From NCBI GenBank assembly GCA_964495755.1, contig CAZBXU010000019.1:1-28243 (forward strand): DNA of 28,243 bases, given 5' to 3'. A program made the position numbers and the translations under genes. This document shows, piece by piece, positions 7,835-15,215 of this stretch (position 1 is its first letter; every line of letters starts with the position of its first letter). The notes beneath the pieces were generated by a model. The model saw only the letters and a list, made by a program, of their open reading frames with translations. It was not told where the DNA came from and did not search any database. The DNA comes from JAFGQJ01 sp964495755 (lineage in GTDB: Bacteria > Spirochaetota > Spirochaetia > SZUA-6 > DRHE01).

Positions 7835-8521
7835 CTACGGCCGGAGGGTCTCCACCATGTAACGGATGTTGACGCCGGTCGAGTTCTGCTCCTCCCTCTC
7901 GATGACCATGATTACGGAGCGGTCATCCGGCGCCAGCAGCACCTGCTTGATCCGGTAGCGCCTTACCCCTTTCCGCCAATAGTCGGGAAGTCCGACGGTA
8001 TGGCTGGAAAAACGGCCGGATTCTTCCTCTACCGTAACCAGAAGGTGAAAGGAAGACTTCACCTCGCTTCCGCTTCCGCTCGAGGATTGAACCAGGGTGA
8101 TGCGGTACTTCTTCTTGTCCTGGAAATCCCGAAACTCGAGCTGGCTCTTGGGCTCCGCACCATCGAGGAGGATGTAGACCAGTCTCCCGGTCAGTGTATG
8201 GTTGATCCCCCATCGCTTCTTCAGATCCGCAGAATCCGCCAGGAGATTGAACAGAGCGCCCTGACCGTCGACTCCGGGCTCGATTGGATTGTTGTAGGTC
8301 GTTTTCTCCATGCCTCCGGGGACGAAGCGGTTGGCCGCCACATCGACCACGAAAACCTCGGCATAGGGAAGAGAGGTTTTTTCCGCGGCGCCGTATTGGG
8401 CAAACATGAAGTACTTGGCGTCTTGGGAAAAGCCTAGATTCTGGAAAGCAGCGATGTCTCCGGCGAACAACACGCCGCAGACGGTAAATAGGATAACAAT
8501 CAGGAATGCTCTAATGCGCAT
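7835..8521 (-). CDS. DUF2259-type predicted secreted protein
   Basis: 228 residues. The ATG at 8521 follows AGGAG at good spacing and opens a signal peptide (MRIRAFLIVILFTVCGVLFAGD). The mature N terminus (DIAAFQNLGFSQDAKYFMF, then AEVFVVDVAANRFVPGG) fits the DUF2259 family of spirochaetal secreted proteins. Later blocks are GRLVYILLDG, RITLVQSS and HTVGLPDYWRKGVRRYRI. Molecular function is unknown for the family. Export to the periplasm is inferred from the signal sequence. It is transcribed toward proS but separated from it by 174 bases that hold a proS promoter. It is divergent from the membrane protein gene that starts at about 8624. Confidence 0.7.
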   Translation of the reverse strand: MRIRAFLIVILFTVCGVLFAGDIAAFQNLGFSQDAKYFMFAQYGAAEKTSLPYAEVFVVDVAANRFVPGGMEKTTYNNPIEPGVDGQGALFNLLADSADLKKRWGINHTLTGRLVYILLDGAEPKSQLEFRDFQDKKKYRITLVQSSSGSGSEVKSSFHLLVTVEEESGRFSSHTVGLPDYWRKGVRRYRIKQVLLAPDDRSVIMVIEREEQNSTGVNIRYMVETLRP

Positions 8522-8623
8522 GGGAACTCCTATAGACAGTATCGTACACTTCTCAATTTTCTGTAGAGTTTTTACCACAACGGTGTTTTGACCAGAATCG
8601 GAAAATCTGTTTCTATTAACTGT

Positions 8624-9463
8624 ATGTCCGCTATCTTTCACAGGAATCTGATCGTCTCTATCCTCGTCGTTTCCCTGTTCCATCTGGTTCTGTTTGCCGT
8701 GGGAGCGTACCTGGTCTTTCAGCTCGATATCCTGCCGGATGTGCTGGGAGATCTGGTGGAGCCGGTGCCCCGTTGGTTGCTGGTGTTCGGCACGCTGGAG
8801 CCGGGATTCTTACGCATCACAGCCCTGACAGGCATGGCATCCCTGCTCCTCTTTGCTGTCCTGGCCAACCTGGGGGTGCGAACCCGCTATCGTAGAACGG
8901 ACTCGGCGGAGCTTCTATTCATCATGCTGTTCTGTCTCTCGCTCTGTCTGGAAGCGTGGCGCCTGGGCAATCTCATCTTTCAGGCCTTCGGACTACCCCA
9001 GTATCTCAACGTGGTGGTGACCCGAGTGGTGCTTTTTTCCCGCTTCTTCGGCCTGTTGTGTCTGCTGGTCTCCAGTCTGTACGCCGTCGCCATGAAGTAC
9101 ACCCAGTATTCCGTACTGATCGGAGGTATGGCTGTACTGGCCTTCACTCTGGCGGGAATACTTCCTCTCGATACCAGCCTCTACGAGGCAACCTTCCTCT
9201 ACAAGCTGGGAGACCGTCAGGGATACTTCTTTGTGCGGTTGATCCTGGCGGCCCTGATGGTGATCAACTTCTTCGTCGCTGTCAGGCTGCGGCGAAGCCG
9301 TCGTTTTGCCGTGGCCGCAGTCGCGGGGCTGTTCCTCTTTACCGGAAGGGAACTCCTGCAGTACGGCATCGCACCGCTGCCCATCGTCCTGGGTACGGCC
9401 CTCCTGATCGTCGGTTTTGTGATCTTTGTCAGACAGATTGTGGTCTTCTATCTGGGTCTGTAA
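8624..9463 (+). CDS. Hypothetical polytopic membrane protein
   Basis: About 279 residues if it starts at the ATG at 8624; the frame is also open from a TTG at 8588, and neither has a convincing ribosome-binding site. Seven or eight hydrophobic segments are visible, beginning with LIVSILVVSLFHLVLFAVGAY and ending with IVLGTALLIVGFVIFVRQIVVFY. One soluble loop between the first two helices is short. Arginine clusters (RTRYRRTDS, RLRRSRRF) mark probable cytoplasmic loops. The number of helices recalls 7TM sensor input modules, but no attached signalling domain exists and I cannot assign a family. It stands alone, divergent from the DUF2259 gene and convergent with the kinase-like gene. Confidence 0.6.
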   Translation: MSAIFHRNLIVSILVVSLFHLVLFAVGAYLVFQLDILPDVLGDLVEPVPRWLLVFGTLEPGFLRITALTGMASLLLFAVLANLGVRTRYRRTDSAELLFIMLFCLSLCLEAWRLGNLIFQAFGLPQYLNVVVTRVVLFSRFFGLLCLLVSSLYAVAMKYTQYSVLIGGMAVLAFTLAGILPLDTSLYEATFLYKLGDRQGYFFVRLILAALMVINFFVAVRLRRSRRFAVAAVAGLFLFTGRELLQYGIAPLPIVLGTALLIVGFVIFVRQIVVFYLGL

Positions 9464-9493
9464 TTCCGCTGAAGGGCTTTGATCAGATTGGGT

Positions 9494-10129
9494 CTACAAT
9501 GCCAAGATATAGGCTGCTATGAAGCCGGTTCCTACGGGTAGGATCAGATTGTCGAAATCCCGGATTGGAATGAGTTCCAGCGTTGTGGCTCCCACGGCGA
9601 TGATGAAGGCAATGGACAGTTCTCCGGTTAGCTTCCAGGTGGCTAAGAGCACGGCAATGAAACAGGCCAGTGTACCGGCAAGGGTCTTATTCCGGGTGAA
9701 GGGAATCGCCGGGCTGCGAAAGAGTTTTCCCGCCAGGCTGGCAAACCCGTCGCCGAAAGCCAAGGCATAGATAGCGATAGCCGCCGCGGTGGACGGATAC
9801 AGCAGCAGTGACAGCATGGCTCCCACACCCAGTGTCACCGGTCCAAGAACAAAGCGGCCCTTGTCCTGTTCTCGGGAGGCAATAATGGTCAAATCCGATA
9901 CGATGAACACGGTTCGACCTTCGATGCGCATCCGCTCGGCGAATACGTAAAACAGCGTACCGCCGGCCAGAAGCATCATGGTGGCTCCCAGGTCTACGCC
10001 GGCGAGCAGAGGTACAAAAGCGATGAGCAGATGCAGAGCCTTGCGAATGACCTCCCCCTGGAAGGCTTGCGGAAAGGAGATATACTTTTTGTTTACGATC
10101 GGCCTGACTAATGATGCAATCCGGTCCAT
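9494..10129 (-). CDS. Dolichol/phytol kinase-like membrane protein (CDP-diglyceride synthase superfamily)
   Basis: 211 residues with about six membrane segments. Conserved blocks match the SEC59/VTE5-type lipid kinases related to phosphatidate cytidylyltransferase: EVIRKALHLL at about 25-34, YALAFGDGFASLAGKLF with the GDG nucleotide site near 130, NKTLAGTLACF just after, and LELIP...DNLILP near the C terminus. Characterised relatives phosphorylate polyprenols or phytol with CTP or another nucleotide. The bacterial substrate is unknown, so only the superfamily is secure. It lies downstream of lgt on the same strand, separated by about 240 bases with a possible promoter of its own. Confidence 0.8.
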   Translation of the reverse strand: MDRIASLVRPIVNKKYISFPQAFQGEVIRKALHLLIAFVPLLAGVDLGATMMLLAGGTLFYVFAERMRIEGRTVFIVSDLTIIASREQDKGRFVLGPVTLGVGAMLSLLLYPSTAAAIAIYALAFGDGFASLAGKLFRSPAIPFTRNKTLAGTLACFIAVLLATWKLTGELSIAFIIAVGATTLELIPIRDFDNLILPVGTGFIAAYILAL

Positions 10130-10227
10130 AGATTTTCTCTTTCTGTAAGTATCAATGCAAGAATCAGACCCATCGTTACCGGGATAAGGTTATTCTAATT
10201 GTCAACTGAGAAATGAATTACGGAGAG

Positions 10228-10257
10228 TATATATTCCGGGATAGAAAAACCAATCAA
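10228..10257 (-). promoter_or_regulatory. Possible promoter of the lipid-kinase-like gene
   Basis: On the minus strand TTGATT (10257-10252), an 18-base spacer and TATATA (10233-10228), about 100 bases upstream of the start. A second perfect TTGACA sits closer in (10205-10200) without a good -10 box. The interval 10130-10368 between the two genes holds no gene I can support. Confidence 0.3.
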
Positions 10258-10339
10258 CATTGTATGATATATAAGACGATTTTTTCATAAAAGTTGATGC
10301 CCATTGGAGCATCCGGCCCGGGGAAGGCTGATCCGGCTC

Positions 10340-10370
10340 GCGGACTCGCGGACTCGCGGACTCGCGATTC
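10340..10370. repeat. Short tandem repeat, 8-base unit, just past lgt
   Basis: Three exact head-to-tail copies of GCGGACTC (10340-10347, 10348-10355, 10356-10363), then a partial unit reaching into the lgt stop codon. The unit is not a multiple of three, so changes in copy number would matter only if the array were within coding sequence; the lgt stop lies at its edge. Confidence 0.8.
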
Positions 10371-11430
10371 AGCGGATCTTCTTGCGCAGTTTGCGTCCGG
10401 TTGGCCGTTCCGCCTTTGCGCTTTCCTGCTCCAGCTTCTGGTTGTGCCGGTACTTGAAAAAGAAGTACAGACCGACTCCGATCAGGATCATGATGAAGTT
10501 GAGGATCTGCCCGGTGGTGAAGTTGAAGGGGCTGAACTGTATGACCGGGTTGCCTAGTTTGACCAACTCGATGGGGAACTCGATGCCCAGATCCGGTTGG
10601 CGGACGTATTCGATCAGGAATCGGAAGAACCCGTAGCCCATGACGTAGACCGCCATCATCTGGCCTGGGAAAGCCTTGCGTTTGCGGAAGCCGAACCAGA
10701 GAATAACCCAAAGCACGATCCCCTCGAAAAAAGCCTCGTACAGCTGGGAGGGATGCCGGGGCAGGTTGACCATGGCCGTACTACTGATATCCAGCCCCAC
10801 TTTGGCGGCTACCTCCTGTACCCAGGGCTCGGAGGCCGGATAGAGGTGCTGGGGCGGCACATGGCCTTGAAAGCGGCCGTCGATGACTGCCTGGGGACGA
10901 AAGATCATGCCCCACGGAACCGTGGTGATGCGGCCGTAGAGCTCGCCGTTGATGAAGTTCCCCAATCGGCCGAAGGTATAGCCCAGGGCCGCTCCGGTGA
11001 CGATCATGTCGCCCCACTCCGGGATGGAGAATCTCTTGACCCGGAGGTAGACGATCATCCCCACCACGCTTCCGAGCAGACCTCCGTGGTAGGACATCCC
11101 GGCCAAACCGGTGAACCGCAGCTTCCCGTTCTCTATGGCCACGGGAAGAATGATCTTCCAGGGTTGTCTGAGATATTCACCCGCTGGTGCGTAGATCGTT
11201 ACCGCGAACAGTCGCGCTCCCACCAGCAGCCCGACGATTCCCCAGAAAAACATGTTCAGAACATCGTCTTTCTGCACCTCGAGGGCCTTTTCTTTGACCT
11301 GGATCCTGACCATCTGGTAGGCCACGAAAAAAGCCACCAGGTACATCAATCCGTACCAGCGCAGGGGCAGTCCCGGAATGATTTCCGGGTTCAGCCATTT
11401 TGGAAAGGAGATGAAACTCAAAACTTGCAT
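10369..11430 (-). CDS. lgt: Prolipoprotein diacylglyceryl transferase
   Basis: 353 residues. It transfers diacylglycerol from phosphatidylglycerol to the lipobox cysteine of prolipoproteins in the inner membrane, the first step in maturing the lipoproteins encoded nearby. The Lgt signature lies at about 153-167 (FGRLGNFINGELYGR), preceded by the conserved YHGGLLG with His115 and PLRWYGLMYL in the first helix. About seven membrane segments are present. I chose the ATG at 11430: it follows AAGG and lies 10 bases after the stop of the upstream gene. A GTG at 11448 is in frame but would overlap that gene and has no ribosome-binding site. The loop around 165-215 and a basic C-terminal tail make it longer than many homologues. 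Confidence 0.95.
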   Translation of the reverse strand: MQVLSFISFPKWLNPEIIPGLPLRWYGLMYLVAFFVAYQMVRIQVKEKALEVQKDDVLNMFFWGIVGLLVGARLFAVTIYAPAGEYLRQPWKIILPVAIENGKLRFTGLAGMSYHGGLLGSVVGMIVYLRVKRFSIPEWGDMIVTGAALGYTFGRLGNFINGELYGRITTVPWGMIFRPQAVIDGRFQGHVPPQHLYPASEPWVQEVAAKVGLDISSTAMVNLPRHPSQLYEAFFEGIVLWVILWFGFRKRKAFPGQMMAVYVMGYGFFRFLIEYVRQPDLGIEFPIELVKLGNPVIQFSPFNFTTGQILNFIMILIGVGLYFFFKYRHNQKLEQESAKAERPTGRKLRKKIR

Positions 11431-11440
11431 CGGCTGTACC

Positions 11441-14401
11441 TTACTCACTTAACGGTTTTTCTTCAATCCTTCCCGTGGTGGTGTTGAAATAGAAAATCAC
11501 CTCGCGCAAGGCTGTCTTTATCTCATGCCGGCGACCATGGCTGTTCAGCACCACTCCAGGATAGACCACACCTCGGACCACGATTTCCGAGGGAAAGTGC
11601 TGCTCGAAACGTTCCTGAAGGATGAAGATCCGTTTTGAATGCATCTGGATCTGCTGCAGATTGCTGTGTTTTTCAGCGTGCAGAACCTCCAATCCCTTCA
11701 GATCCGAGGGAGCGGTGCGCTTCAGGTGGATTATCGAGCGTTCGATCTCGGTGTTCCTCTTCTTCAGTGTCTCTGATTGCCGCTGTTCCCGCTCCAAATT
11801 GTCCTGTACCAGGATGTCCTGACCGAAGTGAATCTCTGTATTCACCTCCCGCTCGGAACCGATATTCATGGCTTTGAGTCCGAGCTTGCAGCATACCCGC
11901 CCGCCGATGATGTTGCCCTTCTCCGATTCCAGAATCATTCGGCCGTTGCACTTCACCGTACAGCGCAGACAGGCGTTGGTCAGATGGATGTCCTCTACGG
12001 CCAGGAGTGTGGCCTGCTCGGCGAAGTGGGCCCGGATGGACTTCTTGGCCCGCAGTACGGCCTTGCCCTCCCCGACGATCCCCTTTTCGACCCGGATCGA
12101 ATCCCCGGAGGACAGGAGCGCCCCCTGAACGCTCTCCTCGACGAAGATATTCTCTTCGCTCATCACAATGAAGCCGCTCTGTACCGACCCCACCACGCGT
12201 ACCGTTCCCGGGAACTTCACGTTGCCGCTTTCCAGGCCTACGTTGCCCTCCACGGTGTGGACCTGAAGCACGTCGATGGCGCTGCCCCCATAGTCGAGTT
12301 CCCCCTCGATCTTGGCGAAGTATTCCAGGCTGCCATCCTCCTGCTCCCGGCACTCCACACTATTGCCCACGTGAACGTAGCGGGCGGATCCTCTGCGGGT
12401 GGGAATCGGCTTGTCGGTAATGTCCCAGCCATCTGTGCCCGAGGTCGGAGCGTTCAGACGGGCCAGCAGCGTACCGGCCTTCACCGCTGTGATCTTGTCC
12501 TGGCTGCGGTAATCCGCCCGCCCGTCCTCCTTCACCGTCACCCTCTGCCCGCTGGCCAGCTGCACCACGATCTCCAGATCCGTGTCCTGTCCGTGCAGCG
12601 GCTCTTGTCCCTGGGCGATCAACAGCGCGTCGACTTTCTCTCCTCCTTTCGCTTTTGTGACCGCCTTGGCGATAATTTCGGACTGCAGCCCTTTCACCAC
12701 CCCCGCTTCGGCGATCACCCGGTTGACCGCCTCCGGATCGAGAGGCTTGCCGGTGCCTTCTGAGGGCAGCAGGGTCAGAAAGGCCTGCATACGGTCCTCG
12801 GACAGGGATACCTGGATCTCTCTGTCCTGGTGGGGACGGACCCTGAGGAACAACTCCTCCCCTTGGCCGCCTTTCTCCAACAGCCCACCGATCGTGGTAA
12901 CGATCTCTTTGCCTACCCGCTGCAGGTTTTCGAACAGCTTCAGCTGGACATCTTGCCCCTTAATGCCGGGGCGTAACGCGCCGAAAACATCCACCCCGGC
13001 CGGCCCCGCGATCGCCGGGATTATCTCCGCCACTGTGGCCCGCTCCTGGACCTCCGCCATCGCCTCCACAGCATCGAGGGCAAACTGCTCCAGGGATGTA
13101 AACTCTTCGAGCTGCTCCGGGCGGCCGCTGATCTGCTGTTTGAGCTTTTCTACACGCTTCGATGGGAGAAAGGAAATCTTCCAGTCGATACGGCCGTCCT
13201 CGCCCCGCTCCGCTTCCTTACCCTCCACCATGAGGTAGTTCTCCATGCGGCTGTCCTGGCCCCTGTGAAACTCAAGGAGGTCCTCCTGGACCCTATGGAT
13301 GTCCATACCTTTCAGTTTTTGATTCCTGATGAGGTCCCCCACCTCTTTGAGGCGAAGCGGCTTTCCCTCCCCCCGTCCTTTGCTCAAGGTAAGGCGGGCG
13401 CTGAGCCTGTCTTCGGAGATTTCCACTCGGACCTCGGCGTCGGCGGCCCGGCTCAACGGTTCAGATTTCAGGGGACTTCGGTCGGTAAGCGCCCGGCTGA
13501 GCAGGCGGGCCACCTCTTCCACGCCGAGCAGGTCCCCGGCGGAGAAGCCCAATTCTTGGGATTCCTCGAGCACCTGTTCCGCCGTGGGCGGCACAGCCTG
13601 ATCGGAACCAGGGGCAAAGTCCAGCAGGCAGGTCAGCTTGTCGTCAGAGGCATATACTTTGTGTTCGTGCAGGGAAAAGGGAAAAAGCTCGATCCAGATG
13701 CTCCCATACCGATAAAACCCTCCCGTCTCGGCGCGGATCTCGGACCCAATCTGCTTCAGCCCTTCCCCGAGATACACTCCTTCCCCCGCTTGGGTCGCCT
13801 CCGCAGGAATCTCCTTTCCGAAGACATCCCGGCCGGCTCGAGCCCGCTGGCTCGGAGCGATCGTGCCGACCGCATCCCCTTTGTGGGCGTAGCCCCGTCC
13901 CTGTTCCTCCCCCGGCTGGTCGAGGGCTGACAGGTTTTCGGTTTTTTCCCACACTACTTCCTTCTCCTCTTTCGCCGGCAGGAAGGGAAGTTTTGGTTTC
14001 TTCGTGACGATCCTCTCACTCTTAGTTTTTTCGACGGTGCGCAGATACACCTCGGGGGGACGATCGACGGCTATCAGTTGCTCTTGGTAGGACTGCAGAG
14101 CCTTTGGAACCGGGAGCGTTTCTACGCTGAGTTTGGCCGGGAAGCCCGGCTGGGGCGGTGTGCCCCGGGCAACGGTAATTTTGCGTGTCGCGTTGGCGTT
14201 TTCCGGAACGAAGAGGCTTCCCAAGGCTTTGGAATCGATCCCCTCACGAATCCCCTGCTCTTCGAGCAGGGCGTAGGCTTTCTGTCGATCCCACTGCACC
14301 CCGCCGGGGTCGGGGGAGAACACCAGAGCGACCTCCAAGCCCGCCTGTTCGATCTCCAGATCCAACGCGCCCTTCAGCGCGGCTTGTGTCTTATCCGCCA
14401 T
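11441..14401 (-). CDS. FapA/DUF342-family protein, unusually long
   Basis: 986 residues, compared with roughly 450-700 for many family members. The C-terminal half (about 640-860) is the DUF342 core: AGTLLARLNAPTSGTDGWDI, then the glycine-rich beta-helix-like repeats VEGNVGLESGNVKFPGTVRV, VQGALLSSGDSI and NIIGGRVCCK. A coiled coil follows (about 865-945). The N-terminal half carries related modules: 325-400 and 529-605 share the pattern SEDR...LTL...GKPL followed by an alpha-helical stretch, and 24-80 looks like a third, weaker copy. FapA proteins have been tied to flagellar assembly and cell-surface regulation in other bacteria; the role here is unknown. No signal peptide or clear ribosome-binding site is seen. 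lgt follows 10 bases after its stop, implying one transcript. Confidence 0.85.
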   Translation of the reverse strand: MADKTQAALKGALDLEIEQAGLEVALVFSPDPGGVQWDRQKAYALLEEQGIREGIDSKALGSLFVPENANATRKITVARGTPPQPGFPAKLSVETLPVPKALQSYQEQLIAVDRPPEVYLRTVEKTKSERIVTKKPKLPFLPAKEEKEVVWEKTENLSALDQPGEEQGRGYAHKGDAVGTIAPSQRARAGRDVFGKEIPAEATQAGEGVYLGEGLKQIGSEIRAETGGFYRYGSIWIELFPFSLHEHKVYASDDKLTCLLDFAPGSDQAVPPTAEQVLEESQELGFSAGDLLGVEEVARLLSRALTDRSPLKSEPLSRAADAEVRVEISEDRLSARLTLSKGRGEGKPLRLKEVGDLIRNQKLKGMDIHRVQEDLLEFHRGQDSRMENYLMVEGKEAERGEDGRIDWKISFLPSKRVEKLKQQISGRPEQLEEFTSLEQFALDAVEAMAEVQERATVAEIIPAIAGPAGVDVFGALRPGIKGQDVQLKLFENLQRVGKEIVTTIGGLLEKGGQGEELFLRVRPHQDREIQVSLSEDRMQAFLTLLPSEGTGKPLDPEAVNRVIAEAGVVKGLQSEIIAKAVTKAKGGEKVDALLIAQGQEPLHGQDTDLEIVVQLASGQRVTVKEDGRADYRSQDKITAVKAGTLLARLNAPTSGTDGWDITDKPIPTRRGSARYVHVGNSVECREQEDGSLEYFAKIEGELDYGGSAIDVLQVHTVEGNVGLESGNVKFPGTVRVVGSVQSGFIVMSEENIFVEESVQGALLSSGDSIRVEKGIVGEGKAVLRAKKSIRAHFAEQATLLAVEDIHLTNACLRCTVKCNGRMILESEKGNIIGGRVCCKLGLKAMNIGSEREVNTEIHFGQDILVQDNLEREQRQSETLKKRNTEIERSIIHLKRTAPSDLKGLEVLHAEKHSNLQQIQMHSKRIFILQERFEQHFPSEIVVRGVVYPGVVLNSHGRRHEIKTALREVIFYFNTTTGRIEEKPLSE

Positions 14402-14411
14402 ATATTGATTG

Positions 14412-14627
14412 TTATGTGATAAGGGTCAATACTGCAAGGGCCCGAAAAACAGCGCCGCCAGAAGCAGCTTGGCCCTCTTCATCCCTCGCTGGAACCAGCC
14501 AGGCAGCCTTTGCGAGCTCACGCCCCCTGTAGCTCAAGGCGAACACCCCGATTCGAGCTCCCCCTCTCTCGACGATTACCTGGTAGTGATAGAGGAGCAC
14601 CTTCGAAGAAGCGAGTCCGAGGGGCAA
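14412..14627 (-). CDS. Small hypothetical protein upstream of the FapA-like gene (doubtful)
   Basis: An open frame of up to 71 codons from a TTG at 14627, or about 62 from a GTG at 14600, between two same-strand genes. It ends 10 bases before the FapA-like start. The stretch LLYHYQVIVERGGARIGVFALSYRGRELAKAAW reads like real protein, with alternating beta-strand residues and a helix. No family is recognised and no ribosome-binding site stands out. It might be a small gene or the remnant of a larger one. If it is not coding, the 249 bases between the flanking genes hold nothing else I can identify. Confidence 0.35.
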   Translation of the reverse strand: MPLGLASSKVLLYHYQVIVERGGARIGVFALSYRGRELAKAAWLVPARDEEGQAASGGAVFRALAVLTLIT

Positions 14628-14650
14628 AGCGCAATGCCTAATCTGAGGAT

Positions 14651-15082
14651 TTAGGAACCGGGGTTCGATTCCTCGATCTGATAGGAGAAGAGCAGAAAGA
14701 GGAAGATCAGATCTGCCACTGCAACGAGGAGGAGTATGGAAAAGGGAGCGATCCGATAGGGCGGAAAGCTCAGAGACAGGCTCTGCAGTCCCGTACCGAA
14801 GGGTTCGAGGATGATCAGAAGCAGGGCGCTGAACAGTCCCAGACTTTTACCAAGTCGTACTAGATTGAGAAGGGCCCGAAAGCGCGGGGGATCGACGTAG
14901 AGAAACAGCAGAGCCGCCGCTACGAGCAAACCACCGTTTCCGAACAGCATCAGCCAGAAAATTGCCTGGCTGTCGGTTTTCAAGACCTGCTGAAAAGTAA
15001 TCCATACGGCGAGGAACAGAAACAAAAAGCGCACGAGTTCCCAGATCGAGTTGAGCAGAAAGAATATTCGACGAATTTTCAT
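14651..15082 (-). CDS. Small integral membrane protein, unknown function
   Basis: 143 residues from the ATG at 15082, which opens MKIRRIFFLLNSIWELVRF, a typical membrane-protein start; a longer open frame exists but its extension is not protein-like. Four hydrophobic segments are visible: FLFLFLAVWITF, FWLMLFGNGGLLVAAALLFLY, LGLFSALLLIILEPF and ILLLVAVADLIFLFLLF. No catalytic motif or named family is recognised. It is first in the minus-strand series leading to the FapA-like gene and lgt, and has a good predicted promoter about 15-40 bases upstream. It is divergent from the ctpA operon. Confidence 0.65.
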   Translation of the reverse strand: MKIRRIFFLLNSIWELVRFLFLFLAVWITFQQVLKTDSQAIFWLMLFGNGGLLVAAALLFLYVDPPRFRALLNLVRLGKSLGLFSALLLIILEPFGTGLQSLSLSFPPYRIAPFSILLLVAVADLIFLFLLFSYQIEESNPGS

Positions 15083-15096
15083 GAACTGTTCCGCTG

Positions 15097-15126
15097 AGTG
15101 TAGCCCCGGTAGCGTTTTCCGGTCAA
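15097..15126 (-). promoter_or_regulatory. Promoter of the membrane protein/FapA/lgt series
   Basis: On the minus strand TTGACC (15126-15121), an 18-base spacer and TACACT (15102-15097), just upstream of the ATG at 15082. The predicted leader is very short, under 15 bases. Confidence 0.45.
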
Positions 15127-15158
15127 GGTGAGGTGCGCACCCACTACGATGCATACAA

Positions 15159-15185
15159 TTGACAAAGGGCGCGGAATTCTACATT
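15159..15185 (+). promoter_or_regulatory. Possible promoter of the ctpA operon
   Basis: A perfect TTGACA at 15159-15164 and TACATT at 15180-15185. The spacer of 15 bases is short for sigma-70, so this is tentative. Confidence 0.35.
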
Positions 15186-15191
15186 TTTACT

Positions 15192-15211
15192 ACTGGAGTT
15201 AACTGGAGTTA
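15192..15211 (+). repeat. Ten-base tandem duplication containing the ctpA ribosome-binding site
   Basis: ACTGGAGTTA occurs twice head to tail (15192-15201 and 15202-15211). Each copy has a GGAG core; the second lies about 8 bases before the ctpA ATG at normal spacing and the first is 18 bases away. The duplication gives two Shine-Dalgarno-like sites in tandem. Confidence 0.7.
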
Positions 15212-15215
15212 ATAG

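Noticed and set aside
14640..14690. tRNA-like T-arm (CGGGG-TTCGATT-CCTCG) preceded by a CCTAA/TTAGG hairpin
   Set aside because: The T-arm is a perfect stem-loop, but no matching 5' acceptor strand, D-arm or proper anticodon stem can be built upstream. Part of it also encodes the C terminus of the membrane protein gene at 14651-15082 on the other strand. It is coincidental.
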